A stretch of DNA of 43,814 bases from Ferruginibacter sp. (GTDB lineage: Bacteria > Bacteroidota > Bacteroidia > Chitinophagales > Chitinophagaceae): positions 1 to 43,814 of the forward strand of contig NZ_JACMOO010000052.1 in assembly GCF_014377975.1 (NCBI RefSeq), in the 5' to 3' direction. Each line of letters begins with the position of its first letter. The first letter of the stretch is position 1. Made by a program: the position numbers and the translations under genes. The notes under the pieces are model-generated. The model saw only the letters and a list, made by a program, of their open reading frames with translations, was not told the origin of the DNA and ran no database searches. Of the stretch, positions 10,797 to 20,102 are shown in pieces.

Positions 10797-11510
10797 TTAA
10801 TTTATCCAGTGTAAATAAAAAGCAATTGGCATCAAGGCAAACAAGACGCAAATTACCAGCGAGTATACAACACCAACTCCTTTAATTATGGGTGTATATC
10901 GTTTATGGTTTACGCCCAATGTTTGAAAGGCACTTTGAAACCCGTGCAGCAAATGCCAGCACAACGACGTAACGCCAAGGATATAAACAATTACAATTAA
11001 CAAGTTGTTCTCAAAAACTAATTTCATTTCTGCATACAAATTATGCACTGTTTCGTTGTTGTAAACATCCAGATTTACTTCATCCAGAGCTTTAATACCT
11101 ATCATTCCGCCAAAGCGGGACGGCGTCCAAAAATGATATAAATGCATTACCAGGAAAATAAGAATCAACGTACCCAGCAAGCCCATGCTTCTGCTGTACC
11201 ATTTGCTATTTTTGTTGGCATTATTAACAGCGTATTTTAATGGACGGGCTTTATTATTCTGCCTCCATAATATTAATCCCTGTACTATATGAAGAAGTAA
11301 AAATACAAACAATCCTATCTCCATGGTTCTAACGATTAAATTAGAACCCATGAAATGACCCCAATGGTTAAACGTTTCTCCGGCATCATTAAAAAAAATC
11401 ATGGAGTTAATAGTGCAGTGAACAATTAAAAAAGTAATGAGAAAAATACCGGTAAGCGCCATGATAAATTTCTTGCCGATTGAGGAAGTAAAGAACAATT
11501 TCCAGGTCAT
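10797..11510 (-). CDS. sdhC: Succinate dehydrogenase cytochrome b558 subunit
   Basis: 237 residues with five predicted membrane helices. The protein anchors the SdhA/SdhB dimer in the inner membrane, binds heme b and passes electrons to quinone. The start MTWKLFFTSSIGKKFIMALT, histidines in the first four helices (IVHCTINS, LFVFLLLHIVQG, LVMHLYHFW, LCWHLLHGFQSAF) and the length match the single-polypeptide B-type anchor of Bacteroidota and epsilonproteobacteria, which carries two hemes. First gene of the operon; a TACTTTTG promoter element lies about 30 nt upstream of its ATG. Confidence 0.94.
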   Translation of the reverse strand: MTWKLFFTSSIGKKFIMALTGIFLITFLIVHCTINSMIFFNDAGETFNHWGHFMGSNLIVRTMEIGLFVFLLLHIVQGLILWRQNNKARPLKYAVNNANKNSKWYSRSMGLLGTLILIFLVMHLYHFWTPSRFGGMIGIKALDEVNLDVYNNETVHNLYAEMKLVFENNLLIVIVYILGVTSLCWHLLHGFQSAFQTLGVNHKRYTPIIKGVGVVYSLVICVLFALMPIAFYLHWIN

Positions 11511-11539
11511 ATAGCTTGGGTTATTTTATTAAATTGATG

Positions 11540-11547
11540 CAAAAGTA
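11540..11547 (-). promoter_or_regulatory. Probable -7 element of the sdhCAB promoter
   Basis: On the minus strand the sequence is TACTTTTG, an exact match to the Bacteroidota -7 consensus TAnnTTTG, 29 nt before the sdhC start codon. A convincing -33 TTG at the usual spacing is less clear. Confidence 0.45.
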
Positions 11548-11753
11548 CGTCAGTATGTTTCAAAAAATTATTTTATTGAAATTATTTACGCAATACTTTT
11601 TAGTTAATTATGATCGTGTATCTTCCAAATTGTTGCTCCTTCTTTGGGGCATTGGGTACACTAAACGAGGCTGGTAAGTGGTTTGTGCAGATACAAACCA
11701 CATCTTACTGCTGTTACAATTTAAAATAGAAAATAATGATGGGTGCAGAACGT

Positions 11754-12317
11754 TTAATTTAATTGTTTTATCATCCAGTTATCTACCTGTTGAAAAACTA
11801 TTTCGGGTTTTAGGGTTCTCCATTGGGGAAAATCCAGTAATGCGGCATAGTTAGTAAGCCTTGCTTTTTTAAAATCATACTGGCTTTGGGCGGGCATATT
11901 TAAAATCACTACCCATCCATTATCATCTTCCAGTTGTTCCCGCCACTCTTCATAATAACTATCATCACTACTGTGAAAATTTAACACATTTTCTGCTACT
12001 AATATAAATTTATACACGCCTTGTAAATATAAAATATCTGTAACATCCCTCCGCAGGGTCATTATATCATTTTCAATCGCATCGTTCCATTCGCCCAGCA
12101 ATTCAATGATTGCATAATGCTGATCATAATCAATGAACAAAATTTTCATGTATAAAGTTCTGCTGCCAAATTCATCCCATTGCGGGTGTATATAGTAATT
12201 GTATACGGCTTGAGTAAATTCAAATTCGCTGTATTCACGGCCAAAAAAAGGAGATCTGTCATCTTCTTCTGCAATGTACAAATGGCGCCAGTTATAATAA
12301 GGTTCTATATTTTGCAT
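11754..12317 (-). CDS. Conserved hypothetical protein
   Basis: 187 residues, no signal peptide and no membrane segment; acidic and rich in Trp and Tyr (MQNIEPYYNWRHLYIAEEDD at the start). I do not recognise a characterised domain. The alternating strands and helices, with no cysteines or obvious catalytic clusters, suggest a compact cytoplasmic protein. Codon use resembles its neighbours. It lies 243 nt upstream of sdhC with its own intergenic space on both sides, so it is probably transcribed alone. Intact and probably expressed; function unknown. Confidence 0.75.
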   Translation of the reverse strand: MQNIEPYYNWRHLYIAEEDDRSPFFGREYSEFEFTQAVYNYYIHPQWDEFGSRTLYMKILFIDYDQHYAIIELLGEWNDAIENDIMTLRRDVTDILYLQGVYKFILVAENVLNFHSSDDSYYEEWREQLEDDNGWVVILNMPAQSQYDFKKARLTNYAALLDFPQWRTLKPEIVFQQVDNWMIKQLN

Positions 12318-12404
12318 ACTTTAAAAAAGATTACTTATCCCCTTCGGAGATAACATTACTGTGGCTTCAAAATTAAATCATACTGATGATAAAGTTTATT
12401 CTTT

Positions 12405-12436
12405 ATAAAAAAAGCTGCGATAAATGCAGCCTTTAT
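12405..12436 (-). terminator. Intrinsic terminator after the T9SS protein gene
   Basis: On the minus strand a GGCTGC...GCAGC hairpin (plus-strand arms 12414-12418 and 12426-12430) runs into a TTTTTTT tract, 26 nt past the stop codon of the gene ending at 12462. Confidence 0.75.
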
Positions 12437-12461
12437 TAAAATATTAACCAGAAATACACTT

Positions 12462-13688
12462 TTATTCAAGTACCAGTTTTTCTGTAGATACCACCTGCTC
12501 ATTATCGTCTAAAACATTTACGATATAAGCCCCTTTTGCCTGGCGTCGTGCTAAATTTATTGTAGTTGTTTGTGAGGAGTTTGTAAGGCTGATTACTTTT
12601 AATTGAAGGGTACGACCCGTAAGGTCTGTAACAACAATTGTATATCTTCCCGCCTTTTGTCCTTCTATCAAAACCCTGAATTGTGAGCCGGTTTCCGGGT
12701 TAGGAAATACTTTTGCATCGTTGATGGCACTCAATGGTAACATTGACTTTGTCAGCGGAAAATTTCTTGCAGCATCCGCTTCTTTCTGTAATAAAAAGTT
12801 TGCATTTGCTAAATCTGAAGCATTGAAAGGCTGTTCAGTACTTATAATTTTTAAAGCCGACAAATCTTTCATATTTACTTTGTACAATCCGTCAAAAACG
12901 TTGGCACTGCTTACTACCATGTTTCCATCGTCATCCACAGCAGCACCATTGGTTGTAAAATTTGCAGGTAATCCGGATATGGTTCCCGAAAATTTTGCGG
13001 TTCTTGTATCAACGTCAATGTTAAAAATATTATGGTTTGCTGTTACTATAACCAGTTTACCAAATGCATCTGCAACCATGTCACCACCCCAACTACTGCA
13101 TTTATTATGTACAGAAATACCTTTGTTTTCTGCTGCATCAATCACCGGTCCAAGATCCTGCACTGCTGCATTTTTACCGGTACTAAAGCGCACCAGGTGA
13201 TTGGCATCATTGGTGAGCGCATAGCCGTAACCGTCCGCAGCAATCACCATTCTTGTAATTTGATTTTCTTCTGACTGAAAGCCATTGGCAGCCGGTCTTG
13301 CCAACAAGCCGGTTTTAACGGTGGTAAAACGTGCTTCGGGTTGATTAAGGTCAAGATAATTTATATCAGAAAAATGGATCGGCGCAAAATACAGTCTGTT
13401 ATGTACTGCATCCAGTGCGCAGGCAGCAACACCAAAACTGGTTGGGTTTGCCGTTGCTATTCTGGCATCTGAAGCATCGTCGGCATTGGATATTTTAAAA
13501 GCTGTTTTATTTGCCTCAAACAATGTTTTTATTACTTTACCCGTGGTAAGATCGACCTGTTTTATATCGCCCCAAAAAGAGCTATTGTTAGCTTTTCCGG
13601 TAATAGCGTATGACCTGCCAGAATTTTGAGCCTGTGTAAAAAAAGAAGTTGTAAAAAATATAACTAAGAGTAAAAGTTTGCGTTTCAT
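12462..13688 (-). CDS. Exported T9SS-sorted protein, beta-propeller-like
   Basis: 408 residues. Signal peptide MKRKLLLLVIFFTTSFFTQAQ. The central ~300 residues are repeated beta-strand blocks (DAVHNRLYFAPIHFSDINYLDL, GYALTNDANHLVRFS, GAAVDDDGNMVVSSANVFDG), a pattern seen in propeller folds such as SMP-30/NHL proteins; the exact family is not clear. The last ~80 residues are a type A sorting domain beginning VFPNPETGSQFRVLIEG and ending VVSTEKLVLE, so the protein should be secreted through the type IX system. It lies downstream of murQ on the same strand, 72 nt away, and is followed by a terminator. Export is confident; activity is unknown. Confidence 0.85.
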   Translation of the reverse strand: MKRKLLLLVIFFTTSFFTQAQNSGRSYAITGKANNSSFWGDIKQVDLTTGKVIKTLFEANKTAFKISNADDASDARIATANPTSFGVAACALDAVHNRLYFAPIHFSDINYLDLNQPEARFTTVKTGLLARPAANGFQSEENQITRMVIAADGYGYALTNDANHLVRFSTGKNAAVQDLGPVIDAAENKGISVHNKCSSWGGDMVADAFGKLVIVTANHNIFNIDVDTRTAKFSGTISGLPANFTTNGAAVDDDGNMVVSSANVFDGLYKVNMKDLSALKIISTEQPFNASDLANANFLLQKEADAARNFPLTKSMLPLSAINDAKVFPNPETGSQFRVLIEGQKAGRYTIVVTDLTGRTLQLKVISLTNSSQTTTINLARRQAKGAYIVNVLDDNEQVVSTEKLVLE

Positions 13689-13760
13689 GACAGAATTTTT
13701 ATGGTAAATTAAGCATCCGTAAGTTAACCAAATAGCGGAAGAAAAACAATATTACGTAAG

Positions 13761-14573
13761 TTATGAAGAATGATTTTCCAAAGTTTTTTTTACACTGCCG
13801 GATTGTAACAGCAGCTCTTTTGCTGCCACATATCCTATACTCAATTTATCCATTACCATGCGAACCCCCCGGTCGATTAATTTTTCGTTTGTTAACTGCA
13901 TATTTACCATGCGGTTATTCTCTACCCTGCCCAATTGTATCATTAATGTGGTAGAAATCATATTCAGTATCAGCTTTTGTGCGGTACCACTTTTCATCCT
14001 TGTGCTGCCGGTTATAAATTCGGGACCAACAATTACTTCAACAGGATAGTTAGCCACTTCACTTAATGGTGCGTTGATATTACAGCAAATGCTGCCAGTT
14101 ACTATCTCGTGGGCATTGCATTTTTGTAAAGCACCTATTACATACGGAGTAGTTCCGCTTGCAGCTATCCCAATCACTATATCTTTATCACCAACGGTAT
14201 GCTGCTGCAAGTCTTTCCAGCCCTGTTCTGCATCATCCTCTGCAAATTCTACTGCTGATGTGATGGCTTTATTTCCACCCGCTATGATGCCAATGATGAG
14301 ATTAGGCGATACACCAAATGTAGGCGGACACTCACTTGCATCCAAAATACCCAATCTTCCGCTGGTGCCTGCACCTATATAAAAAAGACGGCCGCCTGCC
14401 AGCATTTTATCTGCCACAATCTTTACAAGAGATTCAATTTGCGGCAACGCTTTTTCCACTGCCCCCGCTACCTTTTTATCTTCGTTATTGATATGCGTGA
14501 GCAAGTCCCCTACAGACATTTTTTCAAGATGCTGATAGCTGGACTCTTCTTCTGTGATTTTTTGAATAGACAT
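13761..14573 (-). CDS. murQ: N-acetylmuramic acid 6-phosphate etherase
   Basis: 270 residues, slightly shorter than the ~300-residue E. coli protein at the C-terminus. It cleaves the lactyl ether of MurNAc-6-phosphate to give GlcNAc-6-phosphate and D-lactate in peptidoglycan recycling. The SIS domain is clear: the sugar-phosphate loop GAGTSGRLGILDASECPPTFG contains the catalytic Glu of the DASE motif, and the second loop region reads GIAASGTTPYVIGAL. The signature STRMKSGTAQKLILNM is intact. It follows a BadF-type sugar kinase by 92 nt on the same strand, which would supply the phosphorylated substrate. Confidence 0.95.
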   Translation of the reverse strand: MSIQKITEEESSYQHLEKMSVGDLLTHINNEDKKVAGAVEKALPQIESLVKIVADKMLAGGRLFYIGAGTSGRLGILDASECPPTFGVSPNLIIGIIAGGNKAITSAVEFAEDDAEQGWKDLQQHTVGDKDIVIGIAASGTTPYVIGALQKCNAHEIVTGSICCNINAPLSEVANYPVEVIVGPEFITGSTRMKSGTAQKLILNMISTTLMIQLGRVENNRMVNMQLTNEKLIDRGVRMVMDKLSIGYVAAKELLLQSGSVKKTLENHSS

Positions 14574-14665
14574 TTTTTACTCCCTTTATTCCGGCCAATT
14601 TTGTTGTTATATGACCTGTTTATATTTTCTATTGCTGGTTGCAGTGATAAGGCTTAATTGTTTCG

Positions 14666-15514
14666 CTATCTCTTTTGACTGTGAAAATGTATCAATCCCT
14701 CCATGGGGTTTTTTAATACCCTGCCCAGCTGTAACTCATAAGCATCGCACATCTCTTTTAAAATATCTTTAAATCCAAAAGCCACACTTCCAATAAAATG
14801 GACGGGCATTATCCAGCTTTCACGGTATTTGTACACATGGTTAAAAAAGAAATCATTAAAACCATCTTCGATAATATTTTCTATCATAAAATGACCCCGG
14901 TTTTCTACCAGAAATGAAACAAAGCCTGCCAGGTAACGATTGGGTAATGGGTGCTTGTACACCGCATCTAATATTTCAATAGAGGTTGTATTGTATTTGG
15001 CATTAAAACGATCCATCAGGTCGGGATCAAAAGTGTTGTACAAATAGTACTGTATCACTTTTTTACCCAGGTAAGCACCACTTCCTTCATCGCCCAAAAT
15101 ATAACCCAGTCCCGGGCTGTTTTTTATAATTTTTTTGCCATTATAATAACCGGAATTTGAACCTGTTCCCAATATACATGCCACACCTTTTTCATTACCG
15201 CATAAAGCTTTTGCTGCACCCATAAGGTCATTGTCTACAAAAAGCCTTGCCTTGGGAAAAGTTGTCTTTAAAGCCGTTTTTATTAATTTTACATTTTCAG
15301 GATTGATGCAGCCCGTACCATAGTAGTACACTTCATCGGGCTCAACACCGTTCAGTTTAGTTTTTAATTCAGTAGCCAGAATTTGCTGAATCTGCTCTCT
15401 GTTTAAAAAATAAGGACTCATACCTTGTGTAAAAATTTTTTTCTTTTTTATTCCGTTTATCAGGCACCATTCTGCCTTGGTTGAACCACTGTCTGCTATT
15501 AATATAATTGCCAT
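14666..15514 (-). CDS. BadF/BadG-type N-acetyl-amino-sugar kinase
   Basis: 282 residues of the ASKHA fold, BadF/BadG/BcrA/BcrD ATPase family. The phosphate-1 motif DSGSTKAEWCLI is at residues 8-19, phosphate-2 is GVACILGTGSNSGYYNG near 110-126, and GYILGDEGSGAYLGKK follows. These are the motifs of GlcNAc kinases and of MurK, which phosphorylates both MurNAc and GlcNAc. Sitting directly upstream of murQ argues for MurNAc or dual MurNAc/GlcNAc phosphorylation; substrate choice is inference. The gene is divergent from the S41 protease gene across ~110 nt. Confidence 0.85.
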   Translation of the reverse strand: MAIILIADSGSTKAEWCLINGIKKKKIFTQGMSPYFLNREQIQQILATELKTKLNGVEPDEVYYYGTGCINPENVKLIKTALKTTFPKARLFVDNDLMGAAKALCGNEKGVACILGTGSNSGYYNGKKIIKNSPGLGYILGDEGSGAYLGKKVIQYYLYNTFDPDLMDRFNAKYNTTSIEILDAVYKHPLPNRYLAGFVSFLVENRGHFMIENIIEDGFNDFFFNHVYKYRESWIMPVHFIGSVAFGFKDILKEMCDAYELQLGRVLKNPMEGLIHFHSQKR

Positions 15515-15623
15515 TGTTATTGTTTAGTTTTTTAAGATTAGAATATTAAAGCTCAAGTTAATTAAAAAACACATCGGCGGCATTCATTATAATTCTATTA
15601 TTTTCGTGTTTATAAGTGTATAT

Positions 15624-17210
15624 ATGAACAAGAAAATTAAGGTTTGGTTACCATTGCTTTTTAGTATTACAATGATTGCTGGGATGATGCTGGGATATAA
15701 AATGAGGGATAATATGCCGGGTAAAAACTTTTTTTCAATTGATAAACGGAGGCCGATACAGGAAGTAATGGATTTGATTGAAACCAAATATGTAGACAGC
15801 GTAAAAGTTGCTGCATTGAGTGATACAGCCATTGCTGCTATTTTAAGCAAGCTTGATCCACATTCTGTTTTTATACCAGCTGACGACCTGCAGAGTGTAA
15901 ATGATGATATTGCCGGCAATTTTTTCGGCATTGGGATAGAGTTTAATTTGTACAATGATACTATCAATGTAATTAATGTAGTGCCAGATGGGCCAAGCTT
16001 TAAAGCAGGCCTCAAAACCGGCGATAAATTCATTAAGGTGAATGATACGCTGGTAGCAGGTAAAAAAATTACATCCGACAGGATCAGAAAATTATTAAGG
16101 GGAGATCTTGATACAAAGGTGGTTATTACTGTGTTAAGGGATGACAAGACAATCCCTTTTGTTATTACCCGCGGTATTATTCCGGTTAGCAGTATTGATG
16201 CCAGTTATATTATTGAAAACGGCATAGGATATATAAAATTGAATAAATTTTCGCTGTCCACTTACCGGGAGTTTATGCAAGCCATGGAAGCCTTACAAAA
16301 ACAGGGATTAAAAAAACTGATACTTGACCTGAGAGGCAATGGTGGCGGAATACTGGATGAAGCTACTTCTATTGCGGATGAATTTTTAGATGGCGATAAA
16401 CTGATTGTATACACAGAAGGAACGCATTTTGAAAAAAAAGAATACCGTTGTAAACGACCCGGCCTTTTTGAAAAAGGTGAGCTGGTAGTACTTGCTGATG
16501 AAGGCACAGCAAGTGCCAGTGAAATACTGATTGGTGCATTACAGGACTGGAACCGGGCTACCATTGTTGGCAGGCGCAGTTTCGGAAAAGGTTTGGTACA
16601 GGAGCAATTTGATCTGAGCGATGGGAGTGCACTTAGACTTACCATTGCAAGGTATTATACACCCATTGGCAGAAGCATTCAGCGACCATACAACAACGGA
16701 GAGAAAGCATACTATGCAGAAATAACCAATCGTTTTCATGATGGGGAAGTAAATTCTGCCGATTCTGTTAAACATGATACTACCAAAATGTTTAAAACAC
16801 CCAATGGAAAAATTGTGTACGGCGGTGGTGGAATAACACCCGATGTTTTTATACCCATCGACACTGCTAATTTTAGTATGGCTTTTGCAAAAATTTATTA
16901 CACAGGTGTGGTAGCCGATTTTGCTTACCATTTTTACCTGCAAAATCAGGCACAATTAAACAGTTACAAATCAACCAGAGATTTTATTAAAAATTTTACT
17001 TTTACTGAAGACAAATGGAAACAGTTTGTAGCAGCTGCGGCCAGAGATTCTATTGAGCTGAATAATGTTTCTGATAAAGAAAAAACCAATTTAATTAACC
17101 GCATTCAATCTTCCATTGCAAGGCAAGTATGGCGCAATGAAGGTTTGTACGAATTAATGAACACAAAAGATAGTGCAGTGTTGAAATCAGTTGAGTTGTT
17201 ATCCAAATAG
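15624..17210 (+). CDS. S41 family C-terminal processing peptidase
   Basis: 528 residues from the ATG at 15624; a GTG 18 nt upstream would add six residues but the ATG directly precedes MNKKIKVWLPLLFSITMIAG, the hydrophobic signal/anchor. A periplasmic serine protease. Order: anchor, helical cap (IQEVMDLIETKYVDSV), PDZ domain (about residues 95-185, GIGIEFNLYNDTINVINVVP), then the S41 core. The Ser-Lys dyad is S297 (TASASEILIG) and K322 (RRSFGKGLVQ), 25 residues apart as in E. coli Prc, with D308 in ALQDWNRA. The substrate-binding DLRGNGGG loop is intact. A ~130-residue C-terminal extension follows the core. Probable role: processing or quality control of exported proteins. Confidence 0.94.
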   Translation: MNKKIKVWLPLLFSITMIAGMMLGYKMRDNMPGKNFFSIDKRRPIQEVMDLIETKYVDSVKVAALSDTAIAAILSKLDPHSVFIPADDLQSVNDDIAGNFFGIGIEFNLYNDTINVINVVPDGPSFKAGLKTGDKFIKVNDTLVAGKKITSDRIRKLLRGDLDTKVVITVLRDDKTIPFVITRGIIPVSSIDASYIIENGIGYIKLNKFSLSTYREFMQAMEALQKQGLKKLILDLRGNGGGILDEATSIADEFLDGDKLIVYTEGTHFEKKEYRCKRPGLFEKGELVVLADEGTASASEILIGALQDWNRATIVGRRSFGKGLVQEQFDLSDGSALRLTIARYYTPIGRSIQRPYNNGEKAYYAEITNRFHDGEVNSADSVKHDTTKMFKTPNGKIVYGGGGITPDVFIPIDTANFSMAFAKIYYTGVVADFAYHFYLQNQAQLNSYKSTRDFIKNFTFTEDKWKQFVAAAARDSIELNNVSDKEKTNLINRIQSSIARQVWRNEGLYELMNTKDSAVLKSVELLSK

Positions 17211-17377
17211 TTTTTTGTTATTAAAATATTCCTGTATTTTTTCGCTGTATCAATGTGACAGGCATAAATTTATGAAGCCGCATGTGTTGATACTATCTCC
17301 GGTATTTAACCCTCTTTTAAAGGTTATTTTAACGGGGCTATTGTAATAAAATTACCTTTAATTTAAAATAAGATTAT

Positions 17378-18733
17378 ATGTGGCTTAATAGCATTTTAGA
17401 GACCATTGGCAACACGCCCCTTATTAAACTTAACAAAATAACCAAAGATCTTCCCTGTACTGTTTTAGCAAAAGTAGAATACTTTAATCCAGGCAATAGC
17501 ATAAAAGACCGGATGGCTTTAAAAATGCTGGAGGTTGCCGAAAGGGAAGGAAAGATAAAACCGGGCGGTACCATTATTGAAGGAACCAGCGGCAATACAG
17601 GTATGGGGCTGGCACTGGCAGCTTGTGTAAAAGGGTATAAATGTATTTTTACAACCACCGACAAACAATCCAAAGAAAAGGCAGACATTTTAAAAGCCGT
17701 TGGCGCAGAAGTAATTGTTTGCCCAACCAATGTTGATCCTTCAGATCCACGCTCGTATTATTCAGTAAGTAAAAGGTTGGCTACAGAAGTACCCAATAGC
17801 TGGTACGTAAATCAATATGATAATTTAGCCAACCGGGAAGCGCACTATGAACAAACCGGTCCTGAAATTTGGCAACAAACAGAAGGCAAGGTTACACACC
17901 TGGTTGTTGCCACCGGAACAGGAGGAACCATCGTTGGAACCGGCAAGTATTTAAAAGAAAAAAATCCTGCAATAAAAGTATGGGCAATAGATAGTTATGG
18001 CTCTTTGTTGAAAAAATATTTCGAAACCGGGGAGTTGGATCGCAAGGAAGTATATCCTTATATCAGCGAAGGTTTTGGGGAAGATTTTGTACCTGCTAAT
18101 TACGACATGAGTGTTATTGATGCCTTTACAAAAGTAACCGATAAAGATGGTGCATTAATGGCCAGGCGTATTGCAAAAGAAGAAGGGCTTTTTTGTGGAT
18201 ATAGTGCCGGAAGTTGTTTGCAGGGAATGTTGCAGTTAAAAAATGAATTGAAAAAAGATGATGTGGTGGTTTTGATATTTCATGATCATGGCAGCCGTTA
18301 TATTGGCAAAGTGTACAATGATGAATGGATGCTTGAAAGAGGATTTTTAGAGGTGAAAACATTTAAGGACCTGATCAATGGACGTGGCTCGCAAAAGCTA
18401 ATTACACTATCGCCTTTGCAGATTGTAGCAGAAGCCATTGAACTGATGAAAAAGTACGACATTGAAAACATACCGGTAGTGAGCGATGGCGCCAGCATTG
18501 GTGCCATTTCAGAAAGTGGTTTGTTTAATAAGATTTTAAATGATGCCAATGTTAAATTTATGAGTGTAGAATCTGTAATGGAAAAGACTTATCCGGAAGT
18601 TGCCTTTGATACACCGGTTGAACGTTTAAGCGCTTTTATAAACAAAGAAAACGGAGCGGTTTTAAGTAAGGATGAAACCGGTGCTTTTCACATCATTACT
18701 AAATATGATATTATCCAAAGCCTTTCAAAATGA
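17378..18733 (+). CDS. Cystathionine beta-synthase (PLP-dependent, with CBS-domain pair)
   Basis: 451 residues. The N-terminal ~320 residues are a fold-type II PLP enzyme of the cysteine synthase/CBS group: K43 in NPGNSIKDRMA is the Schiff-base lysine, the substrate loop is GTSGNTGMGLALAA, and the PLP-phosphate glycine loop is VVATGTGGTIVGTGKY. SAGSCLQG supplies the pyridine-nitrogen contact. The last ~120 residues form two CBS domains (IELMKKYDIENIPVVSDG and VSVEK-like VMEKTYPEVAFDTPVERL), an arrangement shared with eukaryotic-type cystathionine beta-synthases and absent from CysK. It likely condenses serine (or O-acetylserine) with homocysteine or sulfide. Single gene, followed by 2.9 kb of non-coding DNA. 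Confidence 0.9.
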   Translation: MWLNSILETIGNTPLIKLNKITKDLPCTVLAKVEYFNPGNSIKDRMALKMLEVAEREGKIKPGGTIIEGTSGNTGMGLALAACVKGYKCIFTTTDKQSKEKADILKAVGAEVIVCPTNVDPSDPRSYYSVSKRLATEVPNSWYVNQYDNLANREAHYEQTGPEIWQQTEGKVTHLVVATGTGGTIVGTGKYLKEKNPAIKVWAIDSYGSLLKKYFETGELDRKEVYPYISEGFGEDFVPANYDMSVIDAFTKVTDKDGALMARRIAKEEGLFCGYSAGSCLQGMLQLKNELKKDDVVVLIFHDHGSRYIGKVYNDEWMLERGFLEVKTFKDLINGRGSQKLITLSPLQIVAEAIELMKKYDIENIPVVSDGASIGAISESGLFNKILNDANVKFMSVESVMEKTYPEVAFDTPVERLSAFINKENGAVLSKDETGAFHIITKYDIIQSLSK

Positions 18734-18942
18734 CAATTTAAATATGTAACAAAACTGCTTAAATCGCTGAGATACTGATGCATACTGCATTTGATAGATG
18801 TTGTATTTTTTTATTTGTATTTCAAAAATAATTGATGCCGTAATTTTACGCCTCATTAAATAGTAGTACTGCTTTCGATATTGCTGCACAACTACGTGGT
18901 ATTTAGTATTTACTGTAACAATAAAATAGCGCAAGAATGCGC

Positions 18943-18973
18943 TTGGATGGCAGGAAAATCTGTTGCATCTTTG
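18943..18973 (+). promoter_or_regulatory. Promoter of RNA-like unit U1
   Basis: TTG at 18943-18945 and CATCTTTG at 18966-18973 with a 20-nt spacer fit the Bacteroidota -33/-7 pattern TTG-N19-21-TAnnTTTG with one mismatch. U4 has the same element with the same spacer length and a perfect -7 box. Confidence 0.6.
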
Positions 18974-18977
18974 TATC

Positions 18978-19476
18978 AGAAGTTGATTGATAGGAATTAA
19001 ATATCAATCATATCCAAAAATCCTGATAAACCGAAAAAATAGCTAAAATCCAAAATATCACTGAAAAGCTAACACATCCAATATCAGTCAACTTCTTATT
19101 TTTTTACGTTATTAAAAATATTATCCAAAAAGATCCAAAGAAAAAACAACAAAACGAATTCCTTTGAAGACCCAAGATCCAACATGCTGAGACTATGCTT
19201 TAAAAGGCGATGATGACTCGAAAAACAAATAAATGCCAATATCCGGAGCTATGCTGTAACAAGCGACGATGATCCAAAAACCAACCACCAATATCCTAAG
19301 CTTATGCTGTAAAAAGCGACGATGGCAAAACCTACCCCTACAACCTGGTAAATCTGAAAAAGCTTTAACCGGTGGCGCTAAATACGCCAAATGTAATCCT
19401 GAAACTGCTGCTTATTACAGCAAAAAAAATTGTACTTCCACAGGCTATGAAAAACCAATAGCTGTGGAAGTTTTTC
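18978..19476 (+). ncRNA. Putative structured RNA unit U1
   Basis: About 500 nt from the promoter to a terminator hairpin. The 5' domain (18978-19096) is closed by a 14-bp helix, AGAAGTTGATTGAT at 18978-18991 with ATCAGTCAACTTCT at 19083-19096 (one G-U pair), followed by TATTTTTTTA, which could itself end a ~120-nt transcript. Next come three degenerate ~54-nt tandem repeats (cores beginning at 19195, 19251, 19304). The 3' part has a GGCG/CGCC hairpin (19374-19377, 19385-19388, 7-nt loop), a TGCTG/CAGCA hairpin (19406-19422) and the terminal stem ACTTCCACAG/CTGTGGAAGT (19434-19443, 19462-19471) with TTTTTCTTTTT after it. No known family is recognised. A decayed small-protein gene is the main alternative. 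Confidence 0.45.
19182..19330 (+). repeat. Tandem repeat array in U1, three copies
   Basis: Degenerate direct repeats with core CTATGCTGTAAAAAGCGATG, at intervals of 56 and 53 nt. The sequence between cores is also partly conserved (CCAATATCC-GGA before the core, GATCCAAAACC after it), so these are true tandem repeats, not repeat-spacer units. Confidence 0.75.
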
Positions 19477-19480
19477 TTTT
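19434..19480 (+). terminator. Terminal hairpin of U1
   Basis: Stem ACTTCCACAG/CTGTGGAAGT, with a possible inner GCTAT/ATAGC extension, followed by TTTTTCTTTTT. The A run upstream means it could also work on the minus strand. Confidence 0.75.
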
Positions 19481-19641
19481 TGCACCCTGCCTGTTTTCAT
19501 TTTCAGACAATCCCTTATTTCAAATTATTTCGGCGAACGCATAAAAATTATTCGATATCAGCTAAACCCTTACGCACGCACTATAATTAAGGAACAAAAA
19601 AAAGAGCAACGCTGCTTCGTGTAAGGAGTAGATAACTGCTG

Positions 19642-19935
19642 TATTTTGTGTGATAAAGTTGAGGTTGAAAAATAAAAAAGGGCTGATTATACAATCCAGC
19701 AAAAACAGTAATCGAAATTACTTCGAAAACTGAAAATTAAAAATCTGAGACTACGGTGTTAAAAGCGATAATGGCAAAAGGCTGGAATACTAAAACCCGT
19801 TAATTTATTTAATAGGATTTTTCTGAAATTTTAATCCGTAAAATTTACTCCCGCAGCAGCCAGTTGGCAATGACGGTAAACACTGCTTTAGCATGCTATG
19901 AAAAATAATAACTGTAGAAGTTTTTATTTTGAGGA
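19642..19935 (+). ncRNA. Putative structured RNA unit U2 (degenerate)
   Basis: The most diverged copy. It begins near a TATTTTG box (19642-19648), has a single copy of the internal repeat (CTGAGACTACGGTGTTAAAA, about 19745-19764, followed by GCGATAATGG), then a hairpin AAATTTT/AAAATTT (19826-19832, 19840-19846) with the same 7-nt loop size as the equivalent hairpins of U1 and U3, and ends in CTGTAGAAG followed by TTTTTATTTT. The left arm of the terminal stem is poorly preserved. Alignment to U3 is clear over the block TTAATTTATTTAATAGGATT (about 19799-19818). It may be a non-functional relic. Confidence 0.3.
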
Positions 19936-20089
19936 AATGTGTCACCAGACTTTTCATTACAAACCACACGGCAAATTTGCGGTTAACGTAAAATTCCCTG
20001 TTATTTTTTGAAAAAATACGATTCGTAGCGTATTTTGTGCGTACGAAAAATTGAGTACTGCTGCTCTAGTTTACCAATCAAAACTATCG

Positions 20090-20097
20090 CATTTTTG
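20090..20097 (+). promoter_or_regulatory. Probable -7 element of RNA-like unit U3
   Basis: CATTTTTG, immediately followed by TATCAGAAAGTT, occupies the same position relative to the unit as the -7 boxes of U1 and U4. The -33 element is weaker (TTT near 20070). Confidence 0.4.
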
Positions 20098-20102
20098 TAT
20101 CA

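Noticed and set aside
19269..19544. 91-codon plus-strand frame in U1 with KYAKCNPETAAYYSKKNC
   Set aside because: Looks protein-like locally, but the aligned sequence in U3 has a one-base shift and stop codons, and the frame runs through the terminator stem. A decayed small gene remains possible.
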